From Candidatus Binatia bacterium (GTDB lineage Bacteria; Desulfobacterota; Binatia; Bin18), in contig JAJDTY010000043.1 of assembly GCA_022826945.1 (NCBI GenBank), positions 22,173 to 86,172 of the forward strand: a DNA stretch of 64,000 bases, read 5' to 3'. The translations under genes were made by a program, and so were the position numbers. Positions 60,964 through 64,000 of this stretch are shown here, piece after piece (the first letter of the stretch is position 1; each line of letters starts with the position of its first letter). The notes beneath the pieces were generated by a model. The model saw only the letters and a list, made by a program, of their open reading frames with translations, was not told where the DNA came from and did no database searches.

Positions 60964-61638
60964 CTAGCTGTCTACTCTGAACCTGGGGTAGTCCTCCTGG
61001 TGCGCCTGTATCCATGCCCGGACTTGCGGCAACGCCTCGACCCTGTCGTACACCGCCTGGAGTTTCGGAAAATCAGAGCGCAACACGTCTGCATCTATGT
61101 CGAGCAGTTGGTTCAGTCGATTGAAGACGCAGATGTCGGCCCAGGAGAGCTGTGACCCCACCATACAGCCCTCCTGAGAGAGCTTTTCCAGGCGCAGCAG
61201 GGCTCCCGGCAGCGTGGTCTCAATCCACGCGGCAATGCGTTTCTGCCGCTCTTCCTGCGGAACCATTTTCACCCCCGGAGTGCCGGGAACACCTTCGAAG
61301 CTCATCTTGGCGAGGGCCGACTGAATTTCTGCTTGATGCACGACGATCATATCACTGCGAGCCGCCTCAATGGGGTCCGACGGATACAGGCCAGCCAGGC
61401 GCGCGGCAAGACGAGCGATACTGTCAGTCTGCCCGAGGAATATGCCGTCCACCTCAAGGGCGGGCATTTGTCCGAACGGGAGCTGGGCTTTGAACGCTGC
61501 CATGTTGGCGAATTCGTCGACGGTATAGCGCCGGTCTGTAAATGCTATCTCACCTGCGATGAGCAGCAGGCGAATCGGCTCTCCGATTCCTCTCCCGTGG
61601 AAGTAGTGCAGCGTGATATCTGATGCCATGGCCATCAT
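60964..61638 (-). CDS. glutathione S-transferase, sigma/alpha-like
   Basis: A 224-residue GST. LHYFHGRGIGEPIRLLLIAGE gives the catalytic Tyr-containing N-terminus seen in sigma-type enzymes. FGQMPALEVDG and GQTDSIARLAARLAG follow with the cis-Pro and the Ser of the glutathione site. The helical half has SQLSWADICVFNRL. GAGAGG precedes three possible ATGs (61638, 61635, 61629); the first is used. It converges on the FMN dehydrogenase. Confidence 0.92.
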   Translation of the reverse strand: MMAMASDITLHYFHGRGIGEPIRLLLIAGEIAFTDRRYTVDEFANMAAFKAQLPFGQMPALEVDGIFLGQTDSIARLAARLAGLYPSDPIEAARSDMIVVHQAEIQSALAKMSFEGVPGTPGVKMVPQEERQKRIAAWIETTLPGALLRLEKLSQEGCMVGSQLSWADICVFNRLNQLLDIDADVLRSDFPKLQAVYDRVEALPQVRAWIQAHQEDYPRFRVDS

Positions 61639-62156
61639 CCCTCTCGGTTATTGTGATCGCTTGGTCTTAGCCTGGGACGCCGGGACAGGCAACCGGCTTT
61701 GCTGTATTCACATTTCACGACGAGACGCAGCCGGTCTGACGGCTGCTTGCCAGGGGAGCATACCCTTCTCCCCTACCCTCCAACTACTCCCACAGAAGGC
61801 CCCTACCGCGGGGTCTCCGGGCTGGGCGCTGCCCCTCGCGCCGCGCCGCATCCATGGCCCCAGGAGTATGGCGGCTGGCGCGGTCGGCGGCTACGCTCGC
61901 CGGACCACCGGACGGGGCGACTTTCCTATCATTTGATAGGTGATCGGGACCGCAGAATTGAGTATATGCATACAAATAGCACATATGTCAGCTTCTCCCG
62001 TGAGGCACCTAAGGCACATGCAGACCAGCCGTCCGACTTTATCAGAGCCCTCAGACTGTACCGCTGGAGGAGCGCTCTATTCGAGCGCAGCCCGTCCTCT
62101 CCTACCCATACTTCATGACTGCACCTCCCTAAAACCCTGGACAAGGACCCACCTGC
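61639..62156. other. long leader of the LuxR-type gene
   Basis: About 518 bp without a convincing gene. It contains the palindrome at 61925-61940 and the GST promoter on the left. The stretch 61800-61920 is very GC-rich. A block of about 45 bp after the palindrome (to roughly 61970) recurs before the TetR gene at 63607-63655. Confidence 0.5.
61925..61940. promoter_or_regulatory. perfect palindrome upstream of the LuxR-type gene
   Basis: CCTATCA, TT, TGATAGG: a perfect 7-bp inverted repeat. TTGATA of its right arm could serve as a -35 box. The same element with one change is found at 63611-63626. It is a likely operator for one of the two regulators. Confidence 0.55.
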
Positions 62157-63293
62157 ATGAGTGACCAGGACGCATTTGAACGTATCCTGGCGTCGCTACA
62201 CGAGGCCATGCTCGACGATACGCTGTGGCCGGCCACCTCGGCTCTGATCGATGCAGCCTGCGGCACGGTGGGCAATGCTCTGTTGTTCGGTGAAGGTCCC
62301 AAGAACGATGTCCGGGCCACCTTCGTTGGGCTCTATTACCGGGGGGAGCGTCGCGAAGACCTGGAGCGCGAGTGGCTGACGGTCTACCACCCCATTGACG
62401 AAAGCGTCCCGCGGTTCCGGCAGCTACCCGACAGCCGCCTGGTCCACACCCCCGAGCTCTACACCGCCGAGGAATTGAAGACCTCGCCCGCCTACAACGA
62501 AGGGTTACACCGGTTCGGCGGTCAGGATGGCTTGAGGGTGCGCCTGGATGGGCCGGACGGCTCCCATATCTCCTGGGTCACCGGGGACCCCATCGGCGCG
62601 AGGGGCTGGGAGGCCCCGCAACTCGCGCTGTTCAAAGCGCTGCTGCCTCACATCCGGCAATTTGCCCGAATCCGGCAGGCGCTTACCAAAGCCCAAGCGC
62701 TGGGCGCGTCCATGACCACTCTGCTCGACACCCCTTGGATCGGTGTCATCTACCTGGACGGGCACGGGCGGATCATGGAGACGAATGACCGGGCTCGTCA
62801 TATCCTGCAGCAGGGCGATGGGGTGTCGGACCGGGATGGGGTGCTGGCCGCCCGCATGCCGGCCGACCAAGCCCGCCTGGAGCAGTTAGTGTCAGAGGCG
62901 CTGCCGACCTCCAGCACCCCCGTCGTCAGCGGGTCGATGATACTCCACCGGGTGTCCGCGTTGCCACCGTTCGTGGTGCACGTCAAACCCGTGAGTATCC
63001 GGCAACTGGTCTTTGGAGCTCGGCGGGTCGCCGCCCTGATACTGATTACCGAGCCGGGGCAGGTGTTCCGCATCGATCCGGCTGTGGTGGCCGCGACCCT
63101 GGGGCTGACGCCGATGGAGAGCCAGATCGCAGCCTTGTTGGCGGAAGGCCGGACGGTACGCGAGATAGCCGGGGCGCTGGAGTATACGGAACGCTCGGTC
63201 CGCTGGTACCTGCATCAAATCTACCACAAGCAGGGCCTCGCCGGGCAGGTGGACTTGGTGCGGCTTGTGCTGTCGGTGGCGATGCTCGTCTGA
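62157..63293 (+). CDS. LuxR-type transcriptional regulator with PAS-like core
   Basis: A 378-residue regulator. The C-terminal HTH (about 313-372) is LGLTPMESQIAALLAEGRTV, then REIAGALEYTERSVRWYLHQIYHKQGL, a GerE/LuxR-type fold. The middle (about 190-300) resembles a PAS-like sensor (LDTPWIGVIYLDGHGRIMETNDRARHIL in parts). The N-terminal 180 residues are a probable signal-input module. No acyl-homoserine-lactone synthase gene is near. It is likely to bind the palindrome upstream or the copy before the TetR gene. Confidence 0.88.
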   Translation: MSDQDAFERILASLHEAMLDDTLWPATSALIDAACGTVGNALLFGEGPKNDVRATFVGLYYRGERREDLEREWLTVYHPIDESVPRFRQLPDSRLVHTPELYTAEELKTSPAYNEGLHRFGGQDGLRVRLDGPDGSHISWVTGDPIGARGWEAPQLALFKALLPHIRQFARIRQALTKAQALGASMTTLLDTPWIGVIYLDGHGRIMETNDRARHILQQGDGVSDRDGVLAARMPADQARLEQLVSEALPTSSTPVVSGSMILHRVSALPPFVVHVKPVSIRQLVFGARRVAALILITEPGQVFRIDPAVVAATLGLTPMESQIAALLAEGRTVREIAGALEYTERSVRWYLHQIYHKQGLAGQVDLVRLVLSVAMLV

Positions 63294-63820
63294 CCCCCGG
63301 GCAGGCTCATTTTTGGTGGTGTCTCACTTTGCATTTCATTCTTCATCCGTGTCCGTCACGCCCTTCTCTCCCGTCCGGGAGCCGACGGGGACCGAGCCGT
63401 TCCGCGCCCCCTCGCATCATTTTATGAGGGCCACCCGGTCATTGTCCCGGGGACAGCCGGGCGGCCGGCGTGTAGACAAGGGCCGTGCGTTCCTGTCCGC
63501 GCACCCGCGTCGTGTCCGGGAGCGGAGAGGAGGACCCGATGCCTGAGGAGGGCGGACTGCCACATCTTGACCGGTCACAATTTTTCAAACTGAGACACCC
63601 CCTCATTTTTCTATCATTTGACAGGTGACAAGGCCTGCGTGATTGAATTATAGAGGGCTTTCCCCCAGCGACGGTCGCAGAACCCACGCCGACTGCCGTG
63701 CCACCACACCGCCCGCAGAGGACGGAGAGGTAGCAGGAAGAGGAGGAGTCCCGCGTATTCTTGTCAAGCCCGTGGCGCACGGCCGCATTGTGGGACGGCC
63801 TGACGCGGAAGGTGGAGGTT
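63294..63820. other. long leader of the terminal TetR gene
   Basis: About 527 bp without a convincing gene. It includes a GC-rich stretch (63420-63540) and the palindrome copy at 63611-63626 with its following block. No terminator for the LuxR-type gene is obvious. Confidence 0.45.
63611..63626. promoter_or_regulatory. palindrome copy upstream of the TetR gene
   Basis: TCTATCA, TT, TGACAGG: the 61925 palindrome with two changed bases. TTGACA here is a consensus -35 box. Similarity to the other site continues for about 30 bp beyond (GGTGA, then GATTGAATTATA against AATTGAGTATAT). Confidence 0.5.
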
Positions 63821-64000
63821 GTGACAACTCGACTCTCAAACGCTGAACGCTCTAGCCGAACCCGGCGCACCCTGCTTGACGTGGGGCGGGAGCTGTTTGC
63901 CGAGGTGGGCTATACCCGCACCACGACGGAAGAGCTGGTCCAGCGGGCGGGCGTGACCCGCGGGGCGTTGTACTATCACTTTCACGACAAAACCGCGCTT
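63821..64000 (+). CDS. TetR-family regulator, cut by window end
   Basis: The first 60 codons of a TetR-type repressor; the rest lies outside the window. TLLDVGRELFAEVGYTRTTT and then EELVQRAGVTRGALYYHFHDKTAL are the HTH, complete up to the helix after the recognition helix. The start is taken as GTG 63821, with GGAGG just upstream (close spacing); GTG 63812 is possible. It shares an upstream palindrome with the LuxR-type gene. Confidence 0.9.
   Translation, partial: MTTRLSNAERSSRTRRTLLDVGRELFAEVGYTRTTTEELVQRAGVTRGALYYHFHDKTAL

Overview
The window is about 64 kb of bacterial DNA with moderately high GC and dense coding on both strands. No rRNA or tRNA gene was recognised. The gene content is typical of uncultured soil or marine lineages often binned near Deltaproteobacteria, Binatota or Tectomicrobia. 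It includes six luciferase-like (LLM) oxidoreductases, CaiB/BaiF CoA-transferases, short-chain dehydrogenases, a cobalt nitrile hydratase, a D-aminoacylase-type amidohydrolase and FAH/acyl-CoA synthetase genes. A Gram-negative envelope is implied by a lipoprotein, a porin-like DUF1302 barrel, a LolA-like protein and an RND exporter. The lineage is inferred from gene content only; no marker gene fixes it.

Left third. leuC-leuD (105-2159) are followed by a small unknown gene and an LLM oxidoreductase. After a glycerophosphodiesterase comes a defence or mobile patch: an HNH endonuclease, an HTH antitoxin-like regulator and a frameshifted Uma2 nuclease (4365-6384). Next is a nitrile hydratase set (beta, alpha, accessory; 7423-9205) preceded by a NodB-type deacetylase. 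Then come a GlcG-like protein, an LLM oxidoreductase, an alpha/beta-hydrolase lacking two of its three catalytic residues, and an HSL-type esterase. A minus-strand operon (17233 to 12811) encodes an SDR, E1 alpha, E1 beta and an E2 with a C-terminal OsmC peroxidase domain.

Middle. Three NCS2-type nucleobase transporter paralogues (17537-25625) each carry about 130 extra C-terminal residues resembling a decayed GHKL/RsbW ATPase fold. A divergent secreted subtilase and murJ lie among them. FAH-family and acyl-CoA synthetase genes, a lipoprotein, a UPF0175/DUF3368 toxin-antitoxin pair and a decayed stretch follow. After these come a D-aminoacylase, a CYTH protein, a Sel1 protein, a Kal-like hotdog protein, a molybdopterin oxidoreductase, two tandem secreted proteins with an identical six-cysteine spacing ending at a strong terminator, a GST and a secreted unknown.

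Right third. A catabolic-looking cluster (39938-46183) holds two near-identical LLM enzymes, an SDR, two near-identical CoA-transferases and a second SDR. It ends in recombination scars: a CoA-transferase 3' fragment and a second 61-bp copy of the SDR 3' end bracket a GC-rich ECF-sigma/vWA cassette. Then come a TetR-RND-LolA-like-AMIN/DUF1302 envelope operon, two more LLM genes, a membrane protein and a VapBC pair inside roughly 145-bp direct repeats. An FMN 2-hydroxyacid dehydrogenase, a GST, a LuxR-type regulator and a TetR gene cut by the window edge follow. The last two regulators share an upstream palindromic element.

The candidates most likely to be undescribed are the transporter-GHKL-like fusions, the E2-OsmC fusion, the paired six-cysteine secreted proteins and the AMIN-DUF1302/RND operon. 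All need database searches that could not be run here.
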